In this document: positions 1 to 6,245 of the stretch, piece after piece | How positions within the stretch are numbered: the first letter of the stretch is position 1 | Layout of the letters: every line of letters starts with the position of its first letter | Source of the DNA: an uncultured Prevotella sp. | GTDB taxonomy: Bacteria; Bacteroidota; Bacteroidia; Bacteroidales; Bacteroidaceae | Assembly: GCA_934190685.1 (NCBI GenBank) | Contig: CAKPTK010000118.1 | Location: 1 to 6,381 of the forward strand | Direction of reading: 5' to 3' | Length of the DNA stretch: 6,381 bases | Translations under genes and position numbers: made by a program | Notes under the pieces: model-generated | The model's database searches: none | Told to the model about the DNA's origin: nothing | What the model saw: only the letters and a program-made list of their open reading frames with translations

Positions 1-1490
1 TAGGTGTCGTTCATCTTCTGCTTCCACTCCTTGCCGTCTGCATCCTTGCCCTTTCGGTAAGAGCCTTTCGGATTCTCAATCGTGAAGTCATAGCCACCGA
101 ACTTCACATGACCCTTCTTGTAGTTGCCCGACTCCTTCTGTGCGTCAGAAGGCTCCGTCTCCGTCTCGTCAATGGCAGACTGCAAGCGGAGGGAGAAACT
201 GTTGCCGTTGTTCTGAGCCTCCTCTTCAGCCTCAACCTCCTCCTTCGGCATGGTGTCCACGTATGCCTGTGCGATGGTGTCACGCACATCACGGAATTTC
301 CCATACAGAGGTGATGTCAAGCCGAGCTTGCCCAATATCCGTGTCAGCACACTCTGTATATGTGCGAGCACAGGATGGCTCAGGCGGAAGGCGATGCCCT
401 TGGCAAGTCCAAGGTCGTTAATCATGTCACCGATTGTATCTGCGACAACTTCCTCCTCCGACTCGTCAAGAGCCTTCTTGGCGGTTGTGACTGCATCGTC
501 CACAAGTTGCCGTGCGTCCTCACCGAACTGCGTGTCATACAATTCTGCCGTCTGCTCTGGTGTCATCTGCGAGAAATCCGGATTGCCGTCCTCACGCATT
601 GGCACAGGCGTGCCGTTCTCAAATGTTAATGTATCCACGTTCTCTTGCGAGTTTGAAGAATTGTCACTATCTTTACCATTGGAATCGTTGGGCGCAGCAG
701 CAAACTCTGGCTCCTTAGCATCATGAGAGGTTGACGTGGGATTGGTGGCGATTCCTTTTCCTTCTTGAGTTCTGTTGAAATCTATAGCAGTAACAACCCA
801 GTTCTTTTTCTCACCATCGAAGTCCTTACGAATGCCAACACCTATGCCATCAAGCATAAGCGTGTATCTATTCTCTGTGTCTTGGAATATACGGCCTTTC
901 TTTATAACCTCATTTATCATGTCGACAGCGTCATCAGCAGTTTCAAAGTCCTTGCCTTTACCCACGTGCTTGCCAAGAATATGAGCCAAGCCCATATTCA
1001 CATCGCCCCAAACCAAATCTATGTCTCCGATGTCTTCTCTGTGGAAGACTCCAAGCAAGTCTCCACTTTTTTTGTTCATAAGGAAGTGGAACGCTTCTTT
1101 TACCTTTCCCTTGAATTGGTCATAAATATTTCCGAACACACCTTTTCCTATAGGTCGGACACCTTCTTGAGCAGACTCTTCCACACCGGAACCATGAATA
1201 CCATCAGACACACTCTCGTCATTTCCTCCTTCATTGGCAGACATACGGGACTCCTTGTAATCGTCAAGGCTCATAGCTCCGTCAATGGATACATACTTGC
1301 GCTTGATTGCATACTTGGTTGCCTTGCCGTTTTTGTCAACCACGACAATGCCGAGAAAGTCGTTAGCGTTGCCCCTCCCTTTGCCGTTATACAGGAAGAC
1401 TCCCTGCGCATCAGCGAACCGGGGTGCGCCATCCTCACCAAGGACGTGGTACGTGAACAAATGGCATACTAAGCAGACGTTAATGGCACA
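1..1490 (-). pseudogene. Polyvalent mobile-element protein fragment (PBECR nuclease + InPase-like start), truncated
   Basis: The minus-strand frame is open from 1490 to the left edge, about 496 codons, and continues outside. An in-frame TAG at 1491-1493 closes it upstream. The first ATG is at 1274-1272, but about 70 clearly protein-like residues precede it (including GVFLYNGKGRGNANDFLG), so the natural N-terminus seems lost. In order from the N-terminal side: about 1113-777 encodes FKGKVKEAFHFL, GDIDLVWGD, GLAHILGKHVG and NWVVTAIDF, the signature of the barnase/EndoU/colicin E5/RelE-like nuclease (PBECR) of phages and conjugative elements. A Ser/Asn/Asp-rich linker follows, then DFSQMTPEQTAELYDTQFG (about 585-515), known to me from Bacteroidetes mobile-element proteins. 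At about 150-3, SGNYKKGHVKFGGYDFTIE and the following ENPKGS resemble the start of the polyvalent InPase domain. Such proteins are usually far longer and are thought to act on host or competitor nucleic acids during element entry. Family assignment is from memory of motifs. Pseudogene status is inferred from the missing start; a non-ATG start remains possible. Confidence 0.72.
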
Positions 1491-1494
1491 CTAA
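1461..1494. repeat. 12-bp imperfect direct repeat, 22-bp period
   Basis: ATGGCATACTAA (1461-1472) and ATGGCACACTAA (1483-1494) differ at one base and start 22 bp apart, about two helical turns. A short CTAA/CTAA reiteration follows the second copy. The pair straddles the place where the polyvalent reading frame closes. It could be a paired protein-binding site such as recombinase arm sites, or a chance duplication. The repeat itself is directly visible; its function is unknown. Confidence 0.5.
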
Positions 1495-1499
1495 CTAAC

Positions 1500-1517
1500 T
1501 TTTCACCGCGGTGAAAA
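1500..1517. repeat. Perfect 18-bp palindrome
   Basis: The sequence TTTTCACCGCGGTGAAAA is identical to its reverse complement over all 18 bases. It lies seven bases outside the stop that closes the polyvalent frame. With no spacer between its arms it would make a poor RNA hairpin, so a dimeric DNA-binding site, a dispersed intergenic palindrome or a recombination site is more likely than a terminator. Only the symmetry is certain. Confidence 0.7.
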
Positions 1518-1807
1518 ATCAAAAACTCGGCAAGTAACACATCCTTTCTCTCCTTTTCCTCCTCACAAGAAGCAACCATCGGAGAAACGTTGTAAATATT
1601 CTTCTATCCAAAGGCACGTCTTTCTTCCAGTTTTTTGTAATTTTGCAGAACTGCTGTTTGAAAGCTGCGACAAAGCCACTTGGCCTGGCTAAGCGCTAAG
1701 ACACGATGCCTAAAGTGGTCCATATAGCCACGGCAGAAGCCTTAGACAACAACCGCAACCACAACGCTCAAACTCGACAGAAAAATAAAAGACAAGGAAA
1801 AACAACA
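1518..1807. other. Non-coding gap upstream of the M15 peptidase gene
   Basis: This stretch of about 290 bases holds no convincing gene on either strand. It contains a candidate Bacteroidetes -7 promoter element at 1638-1645 and a weak possible hairpin at 1679-1693 (CTTGGC / GCTAAG, one G-T pair, three-base loop) in the presumed 5' leader. A plus-strand frame open from 1706 runs into the peptidase gene, but its first 34 residues are polar, low in complexity and precede a clear signal peptide, so it is treated as leader. I see nothing else. Confidence 0.55.
1638..1645 (+). promoter_or_regulatory. Candidate -7 promoter element for the M15 peptidase gene
   Basis: TAATTTTG fits the Bacteroidetes -7 consensus TAnnTTTG. 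No TTTG is present 19-21 bp upstream, so the -33 half is poor. Transcription would start near 1652, giving a leader of about 155 nt before the ATG at 1808. It is the best candidate in the gap. Confidence 0.4.
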
Positions 1808-2569
1808 ATGAAAAGATTCTCCCCTCTCCTCCTGACGCTCTTCCTCGCTTCCACTACCCTGCAAGCAGAAACAGGGAGCACGCAGCATTTGCTTCCACCC
1901 GCCAAGGAAACATCCGCAACACAAACACTCACCCAATGGAAGGCGGGCACACGGGTTTCCGAACAAGCAGTGAAGGCGTTCGGATTGGACAAGTGTTTCT
2001 CCATCCACAAGATAGATGACGCCACCTTCAAGCGCATCCACGGCAAATCGTTCCCCGCCAACTGCCGCATCCCGCGTGCCGACTTGCGCTACTTGTGCCT
2101 GCTTCACCGCACGCTCGACGGCCATATCCAGCTCGGCGAACTCATCTGTCACCGCCGCATCGCCAACGATCTCGTGACCATCTTCCGCCAACTCTACGAC
2201 GCCCGCTACCCCATCGAGCGCATGGTGCTCATCGACAACTATGGCGCTGAGGACGAGCCGTCGATGACCGCCAACAACACCTCCTGCTTCTGCTACCGCA
2301 CCGTGGCAGGCTCGCAGAAACTCTCCGCCCACAGCATGGGACTCGCCGTGGACATCAATCCGCTCTATAATCCCTGTATCAAGACGCGCAACGGGAAAAC
2401 GAAGATTCAGCCGAAGGCAGGACACCCTTACATAGACCGCAACGGATCCTACCCCTACAAAATCACCCACAGCGACCTCTGCTTCCGTCTCTTCCGACAA
2501 CACGGATTCACCTGGGGCGGCGACTGGCGCTCGCTCAAGGACTATCAGCATTTCGAGAAGGCAAAGTGA
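1808..2569 (+). CDS. Secreted M15-family zinc peptidase (VanY/D,D-carboxypeptidase-like)
   Basis: A 253-residue protein predicted to cleave peptidoglycan peptides in the periplasm. Residues 1-20 (MKRFSPLLLTLFLASTTLQA) form a type I signal peptide with probable cleavage after LQA. The C-terminal half carries the M15 zinc site: SAHSMGLAVD at 173-182 supplies His175 and Asp182, and HFE near the C-terminus supplies His248, preceded by WGGDW. The segment MTANNTSCFCYR and the following NPLYNP are typical of the M15_4 subgroup. Eight cysteines occur in the mature chain (63, 86, 97, 114, 160, 162, 190, 225), an even number compatible with disulfides. I chose the ATG at 1808 because the signal peptide starts there and AAGGA lies at 1794-1798; the frame is open upstream to 1706. 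It appears monocistronic, with 130 bp and a separate promoter before rpoD. Whether it is a D,D-carboxypeptidase or an L,D-endopeptidase cannot be told from sequence. Confidence 0.9.
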   Translation: MKRFSPLLLTLFLASTTLQAETGSTQHLLPPAKETSATQTLTQWKAGTRVSEQAVKAFGLDKCFSIHKIDDATFKRIHGKSFPANCRIPRADLRYLCLLHRTLDGHIQLGELICHRRIANDLVTIFRQLYDARYPIERMVLIDNYGAEDEPSMTANNTSCFCYRTVAGSQKLSAHSMGLAVDINPLYNPCIKTRNGKTKIQPKAGHPYIDRNGSYPYKITHSDLCFRLFRQHGFTWGGDWRSLKDYQHFEKAK

Positions 2570-2644
2570 GAACAGCGCCAAGGCGATTGTCAGGAAACTT
2601 TTGTGCACTTTTGCGACAACCGCATACAGTTTTAAGGTTTATTG

Positions 2645-2676
2645 TTTGTACAGGTAATAAAAAAGCCGTATTTTTG
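2645..2676 (+). promoter_or_regulatory. Bacteroidetes-type promoter of rpoD
   Basis: TTTG at 2645-2648 and TATTTTTG at 2669-2676 are separated by 20 bp, an exact fit to the Bacteroidetes consensus TTTG-N19-21-TAnnTTTG. Transcription would begin near 2683, giving a short leader of about 17 nt. The leader is A-rich without a Shine-Dalgarno sequence, as is common in this phylum. Confidence 0.75.
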
Positions 2677-2699
2677 CAAAAGCTAAAAAGAATTTCACC

Positions 2700-3563
2700 A
2701 TGAGACAACTGAAGATAACCAAATCTATAACAAACCGTGAAAGTGCGTCGCTCGAGAGATACTTGCAGGAGATTGGCCGTGAGCCGCTCCTCACACTCGA
2801 AGAGGAAGTGGAACTGGCGCAACGCATCAAACGGGGAGACAGAAAAGCACTCGACAAGCTCGTCAAAGCCAATCTCAGATTTGTCGTGTCGGTGGCCAAA
2901 CAATACCAAAACCAAGGCATCGGCCTCATCGACCTCATCAACGAGGGCAACATGGGACTCATCAAGGCTGCCGAGAAGTTTGACGAGACGCGTGGATTCA
3001 AGTTCATCTCCTACGCCGTGTGGTGGATTCGGCAATGCATCCTCCAAGCCATCGCCGAAAAAGGATATATCGTCAGAATGCCGCTCAACCAAGTGGGATG
3101 GGTGAACAAAATCAACCGCACCGTCAACAAGTTTCTCCAGGAACAGGAACGACTGCCCAACCTCAAGGAACTGTCCGAACTGCTGGACTTGCCCGAGGAC
3201 AAGATAGAAGAAGCCATGAAGGCGCCCAAAGGGCAGGTGTCGGGAGACGCGCCCATCATCGACGGAGAGGAAGGAAAACTCTTCGACACCATCCCCAACA
3301 CCGACTCACCCGACGTGGACAACGACCTGGTCTACGAATCGCTGAAGGAAGAAATAGACCTCGCCCTGAGCACACTCAACGAACGCGAGCAACTGGTGGT
3401 CAAGGCTTTCTTCGGCATCGGAGAAAAGGAAATGACACTCGAGGAAATCGGTTCGAAATACGGACTCACGAGGGAACGCGTGAGACAAATCAAGGAAAAG
3501 GCCATCAAACGGCTCAGAAGCAACGCCGTCACCAGCATGCTCAACACTTATCTGGGACGGTAG
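2700..3563 (+). CDS. rpoD: Primary RNA polymerase sigma factor (RpoD/SigA, sigma-ABfr type)
   Basis: A 287-residue housekeeping sigma factor that directs RNA polymerase to TTTG/TAnnTTTG promoters. Region 1.2 is at about residues 17-43 (SLERYLQEIGREPLLTLEEE). Region 2, core binding and -10 recognition, is at about 47-118 and includes LIDLINEGNMGLIKAAEKFD and the melting motif FISYAVWWIRQ. Region 3 spans about 122-200. Region 4 spans about 212-275, with the helix-turn-helix in TLEEIGSKYGLTRERVRQIK (246-265). Region 1.1 and the long non-conserved insert of proteobacterial RpoD are absent, and the length is normal for Bacteroidetes. The ATG at 2700 lies just downstream of a consensus promoter. 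Only 39 bp without a terminator separate it from the next gene, so read-through into the downstream cluster is likely. ECF and RpoS-like identities are unlikely given full regions 2-4 and the family match. Confidence 0.96.
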   Translation: MRQLKITKSITNRESASLERYLQEIGREPLLTLEEEVELAQRIKRGDRKALDKLVKANLRFVVSVAKQYQNQGIGLIDLINEGNMGLIKAAEKFDETRGFKFISYAVWWIRQCILQAIAEKGYIVRMPLNQVGWVNKINRTVNKFLQEQERLPNLKELSELLDLPEDKIEEAMKAPKGQVSGDAPIIDGEEGKLFDTIPNTDSPDVDNDLVYESLKEEIDLALSTLNEREQLVVKAFFGIGEKEMTLEEIGSKYGLTRERVRQIKEKAIKRLRSNAVTSMLNTYLGR

Positions 3564-3602
3564 ACACACATTTATGCATAACAAAAGAGAAAAACAATAA
3601 TT

Positions 3603-4133
3603 ATGAGACTGTTCAAAATGCTTGCAGTGGCTTTCGGCATCGCCCTGCTCTGCGGAACTCAAGATGCCGACGCCAAAAACAAGATGGTGCCGAAGGTGTA
3701 TGCTTTCGGCGTCTCCACGTCGTTCAACGACTCCACAGTTTACATCACGGACATCCAGGAGTTGGACAGCGCATGGATAGACTCCAAGACGGGATTCCTG
3801 CTCAACCGGGAAGACTATTCCTACCAGATGAACAACTATTTCGACACGCTGGGAGAGAAACACCGCACCTGCGTCATCTTCTGCGAACTGAAAAAGAAAG
3901 ACCTCGACAGCAAGTTTGAGCGCATCAAGAAGAGATATATGGGCAAAGAGAACTACAACGTGAAATATCTCGCTGACAAGGACTTCCATTTCACGGTCAT
4001 CCAGCCCGACACCGAATATGTGGAGGAGGAAACGGCACCACAGCCCAAGCCTGCCAAGCACAAGAACAAGGGACCACGCCCAGACAAGAAAGGGGCGAAA
4101 CCCGAACCCCAAGGAACTAACCCCAACGAGTAA
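3603..4133 (+). CDS. Unknown secreted protein with basic Pro/Lys-rich tail
   Basis: A 176-residue protein of unknown function. Residues 1-24 look like a type I signal peptide, with Arg and Lys, a hydrophobic core (MLAVAFGIALLCG) and an ADA cleavage site before KNK. Cys17 does not sit in a proper lipobox because Leu precedes it, so a lipoprotein is unlikely. The folded part (about 25-135) contains YAFGVSTSFNDSTVYITDIQ, DSAWIDSKTGFLL and YSYQMNNYF, which I recall from conserved hypothetical proteins of Prevotella and Bacteroides without assigned function. Residues 144-176 are low-complexity, rich in Pro, Lys and Gly, and probably disordered. It starts 39 bp after rpoD, and its stop is 2 bp before the GTG of the kinase-like gene, so translational coupling is plausible. 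No catalytic motif is recognised. It could be an envelope protein handled by the downstream module, but that is inference. Confidence 0.85.
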   Translation: MRLFKMLAVAFGIALLCGTQDADAKNKMVPKVYAFGVSTSFNDSTVYITDIQELDSAWIDSKTGFLLNREDYSYQMNNYFDTLGEKHRTCVIFCELKKKDLDSKFERIKKRYMGKENYNVKYLADKDFHFTVIQPDTEYVEEETAPQPKPAKHKNKGPRPDKKGAKPEPQGTNPNE

Positions 4134-4135
4134 CC

Positions 4136-5032
4136 GTGGACACGAACAACTTCCGCATCGCCGGACTTGACGTGCGCATCATCTTCAATGACACGACGGT
4201 CAACAACATGAGTTTGCTGGCGTCGTTCGAGCCGTTCCGACTGTCAACAGACAGTCAGGACGGTTTGTTGTTCCAACTGACAGTGGACGACGCCCTGCGC
4301 CCCATCGCCAAGGAACACCGCGAGCGCATACGCACCTTCGACACGGGCAACGGCGACACCATTGTGGACCGACTCGACAACGGAGGCTACCAATACATCA
4401 TCAAGGACATTGCAGGAAACAGTTGCTGCATGCTCCAGACAGACAAGGATTTCCGCAACTGCCAGTGCGCCCTCAACGGCACACGGGACATGCGGCGCTT
4501 CGGACTGAACAACGCGCTGATGCTCGTCTTCGCTTTCGCCGGAAGCCAACACGACGCTGTGCTCATCCATGCCTCCCTCGTCAGACACGACGGACGGGGC
4601 TACGCCTTCATCGCCAAAAGCGGTACGGGCAAAAGCACACACGTGGGTCTCTGGCTGACGCACATACCGAACTGCGACTTGATGAACGACGACAATCCTG
4701 TGGTGCGCATCATCGACGGACAACCATTCATCTATGGAAGTCCATGGAGCGGCAAGACGCCATGCTATCGCAACACACAGGCTCCACTCGGCGCCATCAC
4801 ACGCATAGACCGGGCAAAGCAAAACAGCATCGAGCGTCTGTCTCCTGTCTTCGGCTTCGCCTCTCTCCTGCCCGCCTGTTCCACCATGAAGTGGGACAAG
4901 GATATTTTCAACAACATCTGCAACATCATCACGCGTCTCATCGAGTTGACACCGCTCTTCACCCTGCACTGTCTGCCCGATGAGGATGCAGCAATTTTAT
5001 GCCACAACACCATATCGACAAAACAGAAGTGA
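4136..5032 (+). CDS. HPr-kinase-like P-loop protein (PqqD-associated type)
   Basis: A 298-residue protein with the fold of the HPr kinase/PEP carboxykinase group, probably a cytoplasmic ATP-dependent kinase-like enzyme. The N-terminal region (about 1-120) begins FRIAGLDVRI, as in relatives linked to peptide modification. The P-loop is AKSGTGKST at 160-168, preceded by HASLVRHDGRGYAF. A conserved acidic NDDNPVVR at 184-191 and GSPWSGKTP at 201-209 follow, the usual HprK-like core. True HPr kinases carry a different N-terminal domain and act in carbon catabolite control; this one lies beside S26-like and PqqD genes, which fits the HprK homologues of RiPP clusters such as lasso peptides. The GTG start, 2 bp after the previous stop, is preferred because the conserved FRIAG segment lies upstream of the first ATG (4208). 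No good Shine-Dalgarno is seen, consistent with coupling. The substrate is unknown. Confidence 0.82.
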   Translation: MDTNNFRIAGLDVRIIFNDTTVNNMSLLASFEPFRLSTDSQDGLLFQLTVDDALRPIAKEHRERIRTFDTGNGDTIVDRLDNGGYQYIIKDIAGNSCCMLQTDKDFRNCQCALNGTRDMRRFGLNNALMLVFAFAGSQHDAVLIHASLVRHDGRGYAFIAKSGTGKSTHVGLWLTHIPNCDLMNDDNPVVRIIDGQPFIYGSPWSGKTPCYRNTQAPLGAITRIDRAKQNSIERLSPVFGFASLLPACSTMKWDKDIFNNICNIITRLIELTPLFTLHCLPDEDAAILCHNTISTKQK

Positions 5033-5484
5033 AATTCTCCAACAGCGAATTTCTGCCGGAAGTTGTCCGGATGCTCGACGAGGGGCATACCGTCACGCTC
5101 CGGCTTCGGGGCTTCAGCATGCGCCCCTTCCTGGAAGACGGACGCGACAAGGCATTGCTCATCAAGGCCGTGAACCCCAAGAAAGGGGACGCCGTGTTGG
5201 CGGAAGTCGGCAATCGCCACTATGTGCTCCACCGCATCATCCGCATCGAAGGCGACCAGGTGACCCTGCGTGGCGACGGCAATTTAGGGGTGGAACATTG
5301 CACACTGGCCGACATCAAGGGTTTCGCCATCGGTTTCTACCGCAAGGGACGTTCAAACCTTGACCGCACCAATAGTGCCAAATGGCGCGTCTACTCATTC
5401 TTCTGGACCGCCCTCTACCCCATCCGCCGCTATCTGCTCGCATTCTACCGCAGAATTTGGCTGAAATTTTTCAAACCCGTATAA
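4999..5484 (+). CDS. S24/S26 signal-peptidase-like protein (Ser/His type)
   Basis: A protein of up to 161 residues with the LexA/signal-peptidase fold. GFSMRPFLEDG at 38-48 supplies the candidate nucleophile Ser40, KKGDAVLAEV at 61-70 matches the next strand, and YVLHRI at 75-80 places His78 where bacterial signal peptidase I has its catalytic Lys. RGDG at 91-94 completes the fold. Ser with His is the pattern of archaeal, ER and SipW-type enzymes. There is no N-terminal membrane anchor; a hydrophobic, Arg-studded stretch at about 129-158 may associate with the membrane. The ATG at 4999 overlaps the kinase-like gene by 34 bp. An alternative GTG at 5029 overlaps its TGA (GTGA), gives 151 residues and starts nearer the conserved part, so it may be the real start. 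It could process a peptide or exported protein, or have lost activity; substrates are not known. Confidence 0.8.
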   Translation: MPQHHIDKTEVKFSNSEFLPEVVRMLDEGHTVTLRLRGFSMRPFLEDGRDKALLIKAVNPKKGDAVLAEVGNRHYVLHRIIRIEGDQVTLRGDGNLGVEHCTLADIKGFAIGFYRKGRSNLDRTNSAKWRVYSFFWTALYPIRRYLLAFYRRIWLKFFKPV

Positions 5485-5504
5485 TCATAAAAACAAGATA
5501 AAAT

Positions 5505-5774
5505 ATGAAAGCAAAACCAGGATTCAACCTCCGCGACATCTGCGGAGAGCGCATCATCGTTGCCGAAGGCAAGGAGAACATCGACTTCAGCAGCATCATC
5601 AGCATGAACGAGAGTTCCGCCTATCTTTGGCAACACATCGTCGACAGGCCCTCGTTCACCGTCGACGACCTCGCCACCCTGCTCACCGAGGAGTATGATG
5701 TAGACAAGACCACAGCCCGCAACGACGCCCAGCAGTTGGCCGACAAATGGCTGGAAGCTGGAATCGTGGAATAA
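5505..5774 (+). CDS. PqqD-family peptide chaperone-like protein
   Basis: An 89-residue protein matching the PqqD family, small winged-helix-like proteins that bind the leader of a precursor peptide and present it to a modifying enzyme. Visible hallmarks are GFNLRDICGERIIVAEG at 6-22, the core MNESSAYLWQHI at 34-45, and the closing DDLATLLTEEYDVD and DAQQLADKWLEAGIV. Length is normal for a stand-alone PqqD. It follows the S24/S26-like gene by 20 bp (A-rich, no terminator) and is the last gene before a strong terminator. No radical SAM enzyme, transporter or short Gly/Cys-rich precursor peptide lies beside it in the window, so its partner peptide is unknown. In Bacteroidetes such PqqD proteins also occur in sets with the kinase-like and peptidase-like genes, as here. 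Confidence 0.88.
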   Translation: MKAKPGFNLRDICGERIIVAEGKENIDFSSIISMNESSAYLWQHIVDRPSFTVDDLATLLTEEYDVDKTTARNDAQQLADKWLEAGIVE

Positions 5775-5807
5775 GAACATTTTTCAGGAAACAACAGAAA
5801 AGAGAAA

Positions 5808-5843
5808 AGCCGCATCCCTTGAAGGAATGCGGCTATATTTTTG
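5808..5843. terminator. Bidirectional rho-independent terminator
   Basis: AGCCGCAT (5808-5815) pairs with ATGCGGCT (5827-5834). The stem continues past one C-A mismatch with two further C-G pairs, closing on a short TTGAA loop. On the plus strand it is followed by TATTTTTG. On the minus strand it is followed by a T-rich run complementary to the A-rich 5791-5807. It sits between the PqqD gene and the convergent rplT and can serve both. Confidence 0.85.
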
Positions 5844-5865
5844 TAAACTAAACTTAGCGTCTATT

Positions 5866-6210
5866 TTACTTTACCTTGGCTACGATAGCCTTGAAAGCCT
5901 CAGGATGGTTTACAGCGAGGTCAGCGAGCACCTTACGGTTGATCTCGATACCTGCCTTGTGGAGAGCACCCATCAGAGTAGAGTAGCTCATGTTCTCGAG
6001 GCGAGCGGCAGCGTTGATACGCTGAATCCACAATGCGCGGAAGTTGCGCTTCTTGTTACGACGGTCACGATAAGCGTAAGTAAGACCCTTCTCCCAAGTG
6101 TTCTTAGCTACGGTCCAAACATTCTTTCTTGCTCCGTAATAACCACGGGTGAGCTTTAAAATTCTTTTTCTTTTAGCACGTGAAGCAACGTGATTTACTG
6201 ATCTTGGCAT
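5866..6210 (-). CDS. rplT: 50S ribosomal protein L20
   Basis: A 114-residue basic protein that binds 23S rRNA and is needed early in large-subunit assembly. The N-terminal arm (1-60) is rich in Arg and Lys and contains [19 protein letters not shown], then GYYGARKN and [20 protein letters not shown]. The globular part has [18 protein letters not shown] and [12 protein letters not shown], all standard for L20, and the length is normal. It lies 35 bp after rpmI in the same direction, the conserved infC-rpmI-rplT order, so its promoter is outside the window. The region before the ATG is A-rich (AAAGAAAGAAAATT) without a Shine-Dalgarno. L20 represses its own operon in E. coli; no equivalent control element can be recognised here. 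Confidence 0.97.
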   Translation of the reverse strand: MPRSVNHVASRAKRKRILKLTRGYYGARKNVWTVAKNTWEKGLTYAYRDRRNKKRNFRALWIQRINAAARLENMSYSTLMGALHKAGIEINRKVLADLAVNHPEAFKAIVAKVK

Positions 6211-6245
6211 AATTTTCTTTCTTTAAAATGTTTGTTTGACTTTGA

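Noticed and set aside
765..1472. Long plus-strand open frame (235 codons)
   Set aside because: It lies opposite the polyvalent-protein frame, whose translation has recognisable nuclease motifs. The plus-strand translation shows no family features.
1706..1807. Upstream in-frame ATG extending the peptidase by 34 residues
   Set aside because: The extension is polar, and a proper signal peptide starts at 1808. An N-terminal extension would block its normal recognition.
2577..2586. CGCCAAGGCG as a terminator after the peptidase gene
   Set aside because: The stem is only four base pairs with a two-base loop and no T-run directly after it.
1742..2608. Long minus-strand open frame (288 codons) opposite the M15 peptidase
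   Set aside because: The plus strand carries a clear signal peptide and zinc site. The minus-strand product is a Val/Ala/Glu-rich antisense artefact of GC-rich codons.
3020..3919. 299-codon plus-strand frame across rpoD and the next gene
   Set aside because: It overlaps the unambiguous sigma factor in another frame, and the product is Arg/His/Gln-rich with no domain.
3306..4112. 268-codon minus-strand frame
   Set aside because: It is antisense to rpoD and the secreted protein, with no recognisable motif or plausible start context.
5836..5843. TATTTTTG resembling a -7 promoter element
   Set aside because: It is the T-tract of the terminator, has no TTTG 19-21 bp upstream, and would transcribe into the 3' end of rplT.
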